Source of the DNA: Theobroma cacao
Taxonomy: Eukaryota > Streptophyta > Magnoliopsida > Malvales > Malvaceae
DNA length: 64,000 bases
Reading direction: 5' to 3'
Assembly (NCBI RefSeq): GCF_000208745.1
Contig: NC_030850.1
Coordinates: 31,936,099 to 32,000,098 of the forward strand
Positions 23,101 through 32,182 of this stretch are shown here, piece by piece. The translations under genes and the position numbers were made by a program. Below the pieces are notes generated by a model. It did not search any database, had not been told where the DNA came from, and was given only the letters and a program-made list of their open reading frames with translations. How positions within the stretch are numbered: the first letter of the stretch is position 1; the number at the start of each line of letters is the position of its first letter.

Positions 23101-23547
23101 GCCTTGTATGTAAAGGCCAAAACAACAAAATTGGAAAATACAGGAAATAATACTGGAAAAGTTTGATTACCTTCTAATCTCATATTAATTTGGAAAATTT
23201 TGCTAATGTTTGGATGGCACTTATCTTATCCAGCAAGAGTTCCTTATTCAACAATCAGTTTGGTGGTATAAATAGTGGTAGGCTGCTGTCAAAAAATAAA
23301 TTCAAGATAAAAATAATTTCCAAAATTTCCTATTTTTTGGAAAACTAAAAGGAATCCAATGGGTTTATTCCAAATAGGCTGTGCAAGGGGGCGTTAAATG
23401 CTTCGCTGGCGTCACTTCGCACGCCAGCGGTGACACCAAACCCATAAACCCTTTCAAAAGTTAACCAGGGAAAAGACCCTAAATACCCCTCGAATATTAT
23501 ATTATCCACTACCTAGCCAATCAACCAATGAAGCCATCCTCTTTCCC
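20103..23547. other. Intergenic AT-rich spacer between VPS51 and the bZIP gene
   Basis: About 3.4 kb without a recognisable gene. From 20900 to 22950 it is strongly AT-rich, with short direct repeats, for example a roughly 25-bp TTATTATTAATTAAAATATT unit near 21149 repeated near 21199. The frame at 22064-22387 is low-complexity and not credible. The stretch 22960-23547 is upstream DNA of the bZIP gene. Confidence 0.65.
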
Positions 23548-23557
23548 CTATAAAAAC
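23548..23557 (+). promoter_or_regulatory. TATA box of the bZIP gene
   Basis: CTATAAAAAC lies just upstream of a pyrimidine-rich stretch typical of a plant start site (about 23580-23600). The resulting leader of roughly 540 nt contains the three uORFs and no other ATG before the main start. Confidence 0.65.
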
Positions 23558-23861
23558 CCCCTTCCGTTCCTTCAGTAACCTTCTTTCGTTTCGCTCTTAG
23601 TCGCTCTCGTTTCGTCCGCTCGCCGTTTCTCATCGCGTTGCCTTGTCTTCAACCAGCTAAGTTTTCTTATTTCTTAATTTTCTTCTCTCTTTTCTTTCTT
23701 CTTCTCTACTATTCGTCGTCCTTGCTTTTTCCTTTTCTTCTTTCGATCTATAGATCTGGTTTAGATCTAGGGTTACTTGGGGTTCTTCTTTGTTATTTTT
23801 GGGCTGTTTTGTTCACGTCCGATCTGCGGATTAGGGGTCAGGTATTTGTAGAAACATTCCA

Positions 23862-23882
23862 ATGATTTTAGATTTTCTATGA
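23862..23882 (+). promoter_or_regulatory. Six-codon uORF overlapping the start of the sucrose-control uORF
   Basis: This is the first ATG of the predicted leader: M-I-L-D-F-L-stop. Its TGA (23880-23882) overlaps the ATG of the next uORF (23879-23881) in an ATGA arrangement. A scanning ribosome meets it first, so it may tune initiation at the conserved uORF by leaky scanning. That effect is inferred. Confidence 0.6.
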
Positions 23883-23965
23883 GCTACGCAATCCTCATGC
23901 GTCGAATCCGTATTCTCCACTCGTTCTCGGTCGTCTTCCTTTATTGGTTCTACGTTTTCTCATGA
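23879..23965 (+). CDS. Sucrose-control (SC) peptide uORF in the bZIP leader
   Basis: This 28-codon upstream frame encodes a peptide starting MSYAILMRRIRILH and ending SFSVVFLYWFYVFS. The C-terminal block is the conserved SC peptide found in the leaders of Arabidopsis group S1 bZIPs (bZIP1, 2, 11, 44, 53). In that family sucrose makes the nascent peptide stall the ribosome near its stop codon, which blocks translation of the main bZIP frame. Here the stop is 160 nt upstream of the bZIP ATG. The peptide acts in cis inside the ribosome exit tunnel; no function in trans is expected. I recognised the motif by eye. Conservation of the tail beside a free N-terminus is what selection on the peptide predicts. 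Confidence 0.93.
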   Translation: MSYAILMRRIRILHSFSVVFLYWFYVFS

Positions 23966-23970
23966 ATTAG
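23962..23970 (+). promoter_or_regulatory. Two-codon uORF overlapping the stop of the SC uORF
   Basis: ATG-AAT-TAG begins inside the last codons of the SC uORF (TC-ATG-A). It could recapture terminating ribosomes and reduce reinitiation at the bZIP ATG. Short additional uORFs next to the SC uORF are known in this gene family; a function here is inferred. Confidence 0.5.
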
Positions 23971-24125
23971 CCCCCTCTTTGTTCATCAACCTCCTTATCT
24001 AGATCTAACCCCAGTTAATTTCTCTGACTGTTGAAAATTTGAATTCCCTAATTATCATTCAATTTATTAATCTCCATTAAATATTTTCCCGGATAAAAAT
24101 AAAAGAAAAAAACCCTTCCCCTGAG

Positions 24126-24563
24126 ATGGCTCCTTTGCAAAGGTCAGCGAGTTACGGATCCGATTCCGACCCGCGATATGCGAACGTCGACGAGAGGAAA
24201 AGGAAGAGAATGCTGTCAAACCGTGAATCTGCAAGGCGATCACGGATGAGGAAGCAGAAGCAGCTCGAAGATTTGGTTAGCGAAGCGAGCACATTGCAGA
24301 AAGATAACAGCCAGCTCTCTGAAAATATCAACGTCACCGCCCAACGCTACATCGAGATGGCATCTGCCAACAACGTGTTAAGAGCTCAGGCAATGGAATT
24401 GACCGATAGATTGAGGTCCCTGAACTCGGTGCTGCATATTGTGGAAGAAGTGAACGGTTTTGATGTTGAAATTCCGGAGATTCCGAATCCCCTGTTGGAG
24501 CCGTGGCGGCTCCCCTGTCCGATTCAGCCAATTATGGCGTCGGTCGATATGTTCGAGTGTTGA
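24126..24563 (+). CDS. bZIP53: Group S1 bZIP transcription factor, bZIP53-like
   Basis: An intronless 145-residue frame, the usual form for group S1. The basic region [19 protein letters not shown] (about residues 22-40) has the invariant N32 and R40 in N-x7-R spacing, followed by leucine heptads from about L50 ([18 protein letters not shown]). The conserved block [20 protein letters not shown] and the tail [14 protein letters not shown] then DMFEC match bZIP53 more closely than bZIP1 or bZIP11. S1 factors heterodimerise with group C bZIPs and bind ACGT or ACTCAT elements. They reprogramme amino-acid and carbon metabolism under low sugar, and bZIP53 also acts in seed maturation. Translation is probably repressed by sucrose through the upstream SC uORF. 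CP12 next to it on the opposite strand repeats the Arabidopsis neighbour order. Confidence 0.93.
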   Translation: MAPLQRSASYGSDSDPRYANVDERKRKRMLSNRESARRSRMRKQKQLEDLVSEASTLQKDNSQLSENINVTAQRYIEMASANNVLRAQAMELTDRLRSLNSVLHIVEEVNGFDVEIPEIPNPLLEPWRLPCPIQPIMASVDMFEC

Positions 24564-27265
24564 GCTGTTGATGGATAGACTCTTCTTCCTTATTCGGATA
24601 ATGTGGGTCTCTTGTCGAAGTCAGTTTGTGCTCGTGAGTCGTTCGTTAATGTTATCTTTTTCCTCTGTTTTTGTCTGTGTTTTTGTTAATGTTAGATAAT
24701 ATAAACTTAGGTTTATTCTGATGTCGAGTCTGTTTAATGGGGAGTTTGGTTTTGCAGAAACCTTTTGGTGTTTTTTCTATTATGTACTTATGGATTTCCA
24801 TGGATATGTGGAAAGTTAGTTTTCCGATGCAATGGTTCCTCTTTATAGTATCAATTTCTTTCTGATTATTTGTTGGTTTGGATGCATGAACAGGATGTTT
24901 AATTGAAAAGTTGCTATAGAGTGATAAATGTGTAAGTTATGGTTTGTATTTTGCTACGTTTGGTAGAAGAAGCCAAGAAGGGGAAGTTAGTTGTTTGAAA
25001 CTTTGAATATATCCAATGCTTTGGTTACATAACAAGAGCGAAACGTTTTAAAAAAGAGTTTCATAACTACTATATTATTATTATTATATGAAAATGTGTT
25101 CACGCTTCCTCCCTAATGACAATCTCGGCATGTGCCAATACTTGTTGTTTTGATGACAGCAAGTGGCATTTATGTTGTGATCAGCTATGTCAAGAGTTTA
25201 ATTGAAATTCAGCATTCCTTTGCGATAGTCACTCCATTTGTTCTTTTTCCAAATTATTATTGAATCTGATTTTCAGAGCAACGTTAGTTCACTTTGAATT
25301 TGGTTCTGTAATAGAAATTGTAATGGACTTTGTCTTGCCTGTGCTGATGTGCTCCTTTCTCCTGGACAGACTTGGATTCTTCGATGTGAATAATGAACTC
25401 TTTCACATCTCGTGCTGTTTAATTGATTAGAGTATGCCTTAAGTAGAGTACTTGGTTAAGCAATGTCCAATGCTGCCAAGGATTTCTTTATTTCTTCATT
25501 CGTGTGAATGCTTGAAAAAAAAAAAAATCTCCCGTTAGAATGCAAGTGTACAAGCATGTTTGTGGTGATGGGAAGTTCATTTGTTGATCAACGATTAGGA
25601 TTAATAAAATTTTTTAACTGATCTAAGATGTTTTAGAAATTTAGATAAGGTTGATGGTAAAGGAAGTTTCTAGGTGGATGGGTTCTTTCCCCCTGGGTGC
25701 CTTGTCTTCCCAGTTAATGGATATGAGGATATACCAGCTGTCAGGCTCTAGTTTCAACAAGTTTCACTTGCTGCTTCCTGCCTATTACTAGTAGGGCTGG
25801 AGGGCATTCGCTGGATTGCGGATGAGGATGGACTCAGTCAACCGATAGTACACCGAAGTTGAAATTTGTATCGACAAGGCAGGCACACGATTCACGTTCA
25901 ATTAAGTCGTGCTCATTTATATGTGTATTGTCAAATTCAAAAATAACACGTTTGATAACGTAAGCATTCCCCACAGCTAATAGAAATAGCTGTGACGGAC
26001 GGACGATTGCGCAGGCGAAGGGGCAAGGGCATCCTTGGCCTTGATTAGTAATCATCGTTGTTCTGGAACTTTCTCATTGTCATGCAGTTTCGATAACTAC
26101 TGCCAATCTTAATAGTGGGCGCACCGCGCTATGTAGGAATAATAACCAAAGAACAGGCAATAATATTCTTAACAGTAGGCGATTTGGGCGAGGCAACAAA
26201 AAAAAAATCTTGAATCTTGCCTTTGCTTCCCCGGTTAACTCTATAGTTTTCATCTAATCATTATGTCTGAATCAAATAAGAAATAATTCGTTGCAGCCTC
26301 ATAAAAATAGAACATACTTTTCAGGAGATTAACTCAAAGATTCTCCTATTTAATAATGTAGGTTGCTTACAACCTCCTCTTGGATGCTCTAAGCAGAATT
26401 CTATGAAACAGACGAAACCGGAATATAATTTTATTGTACATATCTTTTCATTGATAAAAAATAAAAAAGAAGAAGATTATGATGGCGATTTAGTTTCGGT
26501 GCAAATTTTTCAGGTGATATCATAATTACTTTTTTTCGCCATCCCCGTCATTGAGATTGAGCCAACATCTCGAATCATAATTGCATCTGTATTTGTTTTC
26601 CTCATAAATAAAGAAATACTATGATAAGGCCTAATATTATATTCTGAGAATCTTTTGGATTAAGGAAAACCAAAAATTGTCCGACCTTTCTTTGCCTTTG
26701 TTCTAAAGGTCTTTTAAAGTCTTCCTTCGCATATTCTAACAGGGAATTTGGCAAATAATTTACGGAGAGTAAAAGTTCAATTTGATAAAATCCGAAAAGC
26801 ACAAGGGAATTGGTGCAGAACAACATCAATGGTTGGCGTCATTTTATTGTGCTGATGAAGGACGATGTTGAACAAGATTTGGACATCTAAAAAGGTCACG
26901 AAAATTATCTTTCCTTCCTCAAGCTCATTAATGATCGATTTACCTTAACTAGATTGCGGCCGTATGTGCTGAAATGTGGAAGACCTCATTGTTAGGTCAA
27001 GTAGCATATTAAGACAGCGTCTGAAAACATAAAAAAAATCCATGTAATCCATAAAAACGCTTAAATTAAAAATTATCTGTTTCCCGAGTGTATGGTATGG
27101 GATTACAATCATTATAACCAGTTAACCACCAATAACATCTTCAGTTTCACATAAAACAGAGAGGTTTACAACATCTAAAAACTCCATCATCATCGATATC
27201 ACCATATAAAAATTCTGACAAATTTCATCATCTAAGGAAAAAGCTCAATAAGTTAAGAAGCCCTT
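24564..27265. other. Intergenic between the bZIP and CP12 genes (convergent 3' ends)
   Basis: The first few hundred bases are probably bZIP 3' UTR, and the last hundred or so CP12 3' UTR. In between I see no gene. Small frames such as 25834-26055 and 26602-26829 have no recognisable domain. Confidence 0.6.
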
Positions 27266-27655
27266 TCAATCCTCGTACGTGCGGCACTCATCTGTCTCCG
27301 GGTGGTCTTTGCAGTAATTCTCCAAAGGATCGTTTCCTTTCTTCTTGTCCCTGGCGTGGCTGGCTGCCGCACTGAGCTCTTCCACCTCGTCCCAAGCCGC
27401 TACGCACTCTCCGCTCGCTGGGTCACCCGAGCATGCCTCCTCTGCTTCCTTGATGCTCTTTTCCACCTTGTCGGATATGCTGTCAGGGGCAGCTCTCACG
27501 GGTCTGATCACCTTCATTCGCCTAGACCCCAACTGGGAGACCCTTTTCCAGGGCTGGGTCAGGTATGGGACCTTGACGGAACTAGCCTTTGTGGAGTCTA
27601 GTACGTTGGCTACGACTCTTGGGCTTACGAGGTTAAGACTAGATAGGGTTGCCAT
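27266..27655 (-). CDS. CP12: Calvin cycle protein CP12, chloroplastic
   Basis: A single-exon 129-residue frame. The frame stays open for 57 codons upstream, but the ATG at 27655 (MATLSSLNLVSPR) is chosen because a typical chloroplast transit peptide starts there. The mature part has the N-terminal redox pair C75-x8-C84, the core AWDEVEEL (87-94) and the C-terminal pair C115-x8-C124 (CKDHPETDEC), ending RTYED. CP12 is a disordered stromal protein. In the dark its oxidised disulphides bring GAPDH and phosphoribulokinase into an inactive complex, and thioredoxin reverses this in light. All four cysteines are present, so it is the full redox form. Confidence 0.96.
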   Translation of the reverse strand: MATLSSLNLVSPRVVANVLDSTKASSVKVPYLTQPWKRVSQLGSRRMKVIRPVRAAPDSISDKVEKSIKEAEEACSGDPASGECVAAWDEVEELSAAASHARDKKKGNDPLENYCKDHPETDECRTYED

Positions 27656-27793
27656 TGTTGCTTGTTGGTGCTCCCTGTTCCTGTTCCTGTTTTCAGTGAA
27701 GAGTGAAAAATCTGTCTTAATGTTTTCCGGAGATGAAACGATAACAAGGAAGGTGTTTAATTGGGAACTGTAATGGCTCGTGAACACAAATTT

Positions 27794-27828
27794 CTTATCA
27801 TCTTGGGACCAATAAGAAATTTCCACGT
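27794..27828 (-). promoter_or_regulatory. Light-type promoter motifs upstream of CP12
   Basis: On the minus strand an I-box core GATAAG (27799-27794) lies about 140 bp before the CP12 ATG, with a CGACGTGG ACGT element (around 27823-27830) beyond it. I-boxes with ACGT elements are common in photosynthesis gene promoters. The neighbouring S1 bZIP binds ACGT-type sites. Use of these sites is inferred. Confidence 0.4.
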
Positions 27829-28054
27829 CGGAGAAAAGTGGAGATATTTTATTGGAATATCATATTTTTTGCTCAACATTTCGCTGGAATATCTAGTTCT
27901 AAATATTTATTAACCACCCATAAGGACGTTAAAGATCTAGGGGGTCCCGAACTCAAATCGGAATTTCGACAATCATTCTATTAAAGTTTTTTCCTTTTTA
28001 GTGTTTTTAAATTAAATAGTTCCGTGATAAATAAATTTACTATCTTAATTTAAA

Positions 28055-28754
28055 AGATTAAAAATATCCCTGACAAATGTAAAGGATTGGAATACCGATG
28101 AGAAGCGTAACACACCATAAATAATATCTTGACCAAATTCCCAAAGCAAGGGTTCAGACAGCGATATGCTGAATTTTCTTTCCCTTTTTTCTTTTTTTTG
28201 TCATTATATTGATCGGTCATTGTAGAACACACGAGAAATATCAAGATACCAACAGAGAATAAAAAAAATTTAGACAAGAACAAAAAAAATTGAAGTTATT
28301 GTAGTACGTTGGAATCTAAAATTTATGTTTTATAGTCAATTATTCTCTACTCATGTGAAAAAAAATATAATATACTAAGTATACTAAATTCAGGTTGTTT
28401 ACATTAAAGGATAAATAATAATAGTAAATATTATTTTGTTTAACTATATAAATTAACAAAGATTGTATTTAATTGTAGTTAAATCGATTAGAATACGGAA
28501 CTTTCCTGAAGTAAAGTAAATCCGGGAAGAATGAGTGTGTCGTTAATGCAGGAATAAAAAATGAGCTTCACATGTAAAGGTATTTTGGCTTTGCTTTGCT
28601 TGTTCATGCATCGTGTTTCTTTATTCCACAGATTTATTGTATTCTTTCTCTCCTTTCTGTGACTTATTTTAAACCCTTGACAGCACCTTACGGCGGCAGG
28701 CACTTCACACATTGTTTTTGCATAATTCTCAATCCCATTTCTGAATTCGAAGAC
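28055..28754 (+). repeat. Promoter module of the glycine-zipper genes, copy 1 (distal and proximal)
   Basis: The stretch 28055-28405 aligns with 31552-31882 (shared words such as AAGCAAGGGTTCA and GCGATATGCTGAATTTTCTT). The rest, up to the ATG at 28755, aligns with 31881-32182 (TTTGCTTGTTCATG, GTTTCTTTATTCCA). A TATA-like TATTTTAAACCC sits near 28664. The whole upstream region was duplicated with the gene. Confidence 0.8.
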
Positions 28755-29568
28755 ATGAATTTTCTTCGTAGCGGAAAGGTTCAGCCGGTTCTCTTCATTT
28801 TTATCCTTATCATTGTTCTGACAGGTAACTCAAAGTTCATCCAACTCACTTTTGTAATTTGTTTTTTGTGTCTTTGTTGTCACTTCGAATCTGAACTGAA
28901 TTAATTTAGTTTTAATCTAAAGGTCTAACCCTTCAAAAAGTCTCGCCTAGATTATATATACAAAACTTTAATTTCGTTGTGATATTCATGAATTTCACTT
29001 TTTTTACGCAGCCAAAAAATGTCGTGAACTCAATGATGATGAGCAGGCTCTTCATAAAACTAGGCCCCAGCAATATAATTGCTTCGACATGAGAACTGGG
29101 AGTGCGTTATGCATTGCGGAGGCGGCTATGAAGGCTTATTATTTGATGAGCTACAATCTGGACCCTGAACAAAGAAGTAAACCTGGAGTTCCTTTTGTAT
29201 CGAAACACAATTTGGCACCCTACGTCGGTTCCGGGTGGGATCTGTTTGGGAGCCTTCCATTTCAGAGTCGCCCCAAAGGAGAGGTAGCCAGTAAGGCTAT
29301 TGGAGCTTTTATTGGGGATAATGTGGGGCGCTTTGTTGCCGAAAAGTTGGTCGGGGGTGAGACGAATTATGTTGCAGCCAAAGACGCTTGGGGACGGAAC
29401 AAGGTCAGATTGGCGTTTGTGTCGGGGAGTTTATTGGGGGGTTACGTAGGACGAGAAGTTGGGGTTATGGCGTATGATGTGTACCACGGGTTTGAGCATT
29501 TGTATAATTACCTTTTCCACCATCCAGAAGCAAAGTCTCCAAGCCCTGCTCTTGATCGGGAGCTGTGA
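28755..29568 (+). CDS. Unrecognised secreted or membrane-anchored glycine-zipper protein, copy 1
   Basis: Two exons, 28755-28824 and 29012-29568, give 208 residues. I do not recognise the family. An N-terminal hydrophobic segment (about residues 10-23, VQPVLFIFILIIVLTA) looks like a signal peptide or anchor. A cysteine pair follows in the motif C47-FDMRTG-xxx-C57. There are two glycine zippers: GxxxGxxxG at 121-129 (GAFIGDNVG) and GxxxGxxxGxxxG at 162-174 (GSLLGGYVGREVG). The tail is hydrophilic and ends DREL. Glycine zippers often pack transmembrane helices in oligomeric channels, so a membrane role is possible, though only inferred. The 70-nt first exon and phase-1 intron are identical in length and phase to the paralogue at 32183, which shows common descent by tandem duplication. 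Confidence 0.85.
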
Positions 29569-30029
29569 AAAGCTACAAACAGAAAATTAAGATTAACCGG
29601 TTTAGGATTCAACTTAATTTGCTGTGTTTGTTAATAAGTGGCTGGACTTTGCACATCACAAATTAAAGTTGCATGCAACTACGTAAATGTAAAGCAAAGG
29701 GTGTGATATAAAAATTAATTGTTGCAGATGTTTATGAATTCAGTATGTATTGTTAGATACAAAGAAAAAGAATGAAAATAAAATTCATAAGATTCAATTT
29801 CTTAATCTTTTAACAAAATTAATATATTACAGGTGCTGATGTTCAAAATTTTTCATTAAAATATATTAATTTTAAACAATTTTATTATTCTCTAATATTA
29901 TAGTAATACATTAATATGCGAATTTTGTCTAAATGTTGTGGGTATGCATAATTTACTCTGACATTATAAAAGGAAAATACCATTTTTTTTCCTTTTAGCC
30001 GAATGGTTTAATTAGCGTATAGAAAGGGC
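29569..30029. other. 3' flank of glycine-zipper copy 1
   Basis: AT-rich sequence with no gene seen. It probably includes the 3' UTR of the copy-1 gene. Confidence 0.5.
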
Positions 30030-30430
30030 GTACTAGCCACCTTTGTAGCATGCACTACTGCACTCCCTCGTAGTACGTAAGAAACTTTCCGATCAAGAAA
30101 ACAGAGAAAAAAAAAAAAGGAAAAGAGATCCGTAGATTCCTTTGGACTACCATCTTTTAACAAGATAACGATTATATTGGACATGGTAACAACATTATGA
30201 GTTCATACTAGAAATGCTAAAACAAGGTTGCCAAGCATATCAAGCAAATGAGGCAACTGCAAAGTCATCGTCAACTAGCTGTAACCTCATCTTGGTTTCA
30301 GTATCTTTGTCCCCATCAACTATTTTCTAGTTGGAGGAGCACTTACGCCTTAGGCAGAAATTTAGAAAATACTAGAATCTTGGCTATGGGTGCTTCTTTA
30401 TTGGACTTCATTTCTAGGTTTTTTTTTTTT
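30030..30430 (+). pseudogene. Possible remnant of the CGEP 5' region
   Basis: The stretch 30080-30260 resembles the upstream region and start of CGEP at 34110-34275. Shared words in the same order are TAAGAAACT, AGATTCCTTT, ATTGGACA, CAACA, ATGAGT-CA and CTAGAAA-GC, ending at an ATG (30248) in place of the CGEP ATG-ATG. The following 66-codon frame (MRQLQSHRQL) could be a decayed first exon, but I could not align it with confidence. The likely explanation is that an ancestral duplication carried the glycine-zipper gene plus the start of its downstream neighbour. Confidence 0.4.
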
Positions 30431-30591
30431 TGTCTTTTTTTGATTTAGTCAGACTTTATTATTGGTTTTCTCGACGAGATTTTGATATTGAAAATTTTTT
30501 GCAATGCAAATCTCAAAAAGGAAACCACTATATTTAGTTAGTGAAATCTAAATTAAATAACTCCTTGTTTTATTTCAAAGGCAAGACTCAA

Positions 30592-31002
30592 AATAATATG
30601 AATTCAAATCCACTACTCTTATTTTTTATCTCATTTTTTACTTTGATTCTTACAAATTGTCACATGTTTATTTTTTATTATTGAGTTAATAGATGTTTGA
30701 TTGTAATTTTTTTTTACTACAAGAATAGATGTTATTAGTCAAAAAGTCACATACATAATTATCAGAACTCAAAGAAAAATTGAATTTTGAGGATTGAAAA
30801 GTTATTTGACTCAAAACCAACCAAATTGATCGAGAACCCGTAGATTCTCTTTTTGTGTTTGGTTAAAATATATGAGAGAAAAAGAGAGAAAAAAAAATAA
30901 AACCAAGCATGTATTAACTCATAATAAAAATAAAATAAAATGTGACAATTTGTAAAAGTCGAGTTAGATAATGAGATAGAAGATTTGGATTCATATAATA
31001 TT
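30592..31002. mobile_element. Foldback (MITE-like) element
   Basis: The left arm at about 30592-30715 and the right arm at about 30890-31002 are inverted copies. Read on the minus strand, the right arm repeats in order ATGAAT-CAAATC, TATCTCATT, ACAAATTGTCACAT and ATGAGTTAATA-ATG, which are the left-arm words. The arms exceed 110 bp, with a spacer of about 175 bp and no coding potential. This fits a nonautonomous foldback DNA element. No clear target-site duplication was identified. The frame at 30762-31022 is an artefact inside it. Confidence 0.65.
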
Positions 31003-31224
31003 ATATGAAAGTAATTGTACAATCAATTAAATTCTAATTATCAAATAAAATTCCATTGCATAAGTTATGTTTAATGAAAAACAAATTAACAAAGCATGTG
31101 CCTTTTATACGAACAAAAATGCCCTAAATATACTAAATAGGCATGATGAATATTGTTGTCATTCAAAAAAATGAAGAGGGAAAAGTCTTACCTTTTAAAC
31201 TCATTGTTGGCAAGGTAATAATAC

Positions 31225-31548
31225 GTCTTATATTGTTTAGATATACAAATTAATGAAGATATATTTAGCAGCAGTAAATCAATTTAGATAAAAAAAAATT
31301 GAAAACTGATCTCTTCCGAAGTACTAAACTAGATGTGTATCCTAGAATCTAAAATAAGTAACACGTTTCAAGGCATTTTTTTGCTTGCTTTGCTTGTTCG
31401 TGGCTATTATTTCTTTATTCCATACCTTGATTGGATTCTTCCTTTCCTATTATAATCTATTTAACCCTTATAACACGTGTTACAGCAATCATATTATACT
31501 TACTTCTCAAATCATATTTCTAAGTGATCCAACGAAGATATAATTATA
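31225..31548 (+). pseudogene. Truncated third copy of the glycine-zipper promoter and leader
   Basis: This segment aligns throughout with 31881-32190, the proximal promoter and leader of the copy-2 gene. Shared words are TCTTATATTGTTTAGA, TCTTCCGAAGTACTAAACTAGATGTG, TTGGATTCTTCCTTTCCTATTAT and CTATTTAACCCTTATAACAC. The homology stops where the coding region should begin: the expected ATG (in GAAGACATGAAG) reads ATA here (GAAGATATAATT). The sequence then passes directly into the distal promoter module of the next copy (31552). No coding region remains. Confidence 0.8.
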
Positions 31549-31551
31549 CAG

Positions 31552-32182
31552 GATTAAAAATGTCCATGACAAGCGTAAAGAATTGGAATGCCCATGAGAG
31601 ACGTAAAGCACCATAAATAATAACTTGATCAAATTCCTAAAGCAAGGGTTCACAGCGATATGCTGAATTTTCTTTTGTTTTTCTCTTTTTATCTGTCATT
31701 ATATTGATAAGTCATTGTAGAACACACGAGAAATATCAAGACACCAAGAGGGATTAAAAAAAAAAATTTAAGTTATTGTGCTAGGTTGGAATCTAAAATT
31801 TATGTTTTATAACCAATTATTCTCTACTCATGTGAAAAAATATACAATATACTAGGTGTACTAAATTGAGGTTGTTTACATCTTATATTGTTTAGAGATA
31901 CAAATTAACGAAGATATATTTAGCAGTAGTAAAACAATTTAGAAAAAAAAAAATTGAACTCTCTCTTCCGAAGTACTAAACTAGATGTGTTATCTAGAAT
32001 GGAAAACAAGTTACACGTTTCAGGGCATTTTTTTTGCTTGTTCATGGCTATTGTTTCTTTATTCCATAACTTTATTGGATTCTTCCTTTCCTATTATTGC
32101 CTATTTAACCCTTATAACACAACTTACAACAACCATATCATACAAACTTCTCAATCATATTTCTAAGGGACCGAACGAAGAC
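31552..32182 (+). repeat. Promoter module of the glycine-zipper genes, copy 2 (distal and proximal)
   Basis: The distal part 31552-31882 matches 28055-28405. The proximal part 31881-32182 matches the truncated copy at 31225-31548 and, less closely, 28405-28754. A TATA-like CTATTTAACCC lies at 32101, 82 bp before the ATG. Confidence 0.8.

Noticed and set aside
23638..23865. 75-codon hydrophobic frame in the bZIP leader
   Set aside because: It begins with TTG, not ATG, and is a translation of a pyrimidine-rich leader. The first real ATG is at 23862.
25834..26055. 73-codon minus-strand frame between the bZIP and CP12 genes
   Set aside because: No similarity to a known family and no supporting promoter or splice signals.
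27302..27773. Two open frames on the plus strand opposite CP12
   Set aside because: They are the mirror of a GC-richer coding exon and match no known protein.
27656..27826. 57-codon in-frame extension upstream of the CP12 ATG
   Set aside because: CP12 transit peptides start like MATLSSLNLVSPR. The extension has no plastid-targeting character and the downstream ATG gives the usual length, so the extension is probably leader sequence.
30762..31022. 86-codon minus-strand frame
   Set aside because: It lies across the right arm of the foldback element and is compositionally biased.
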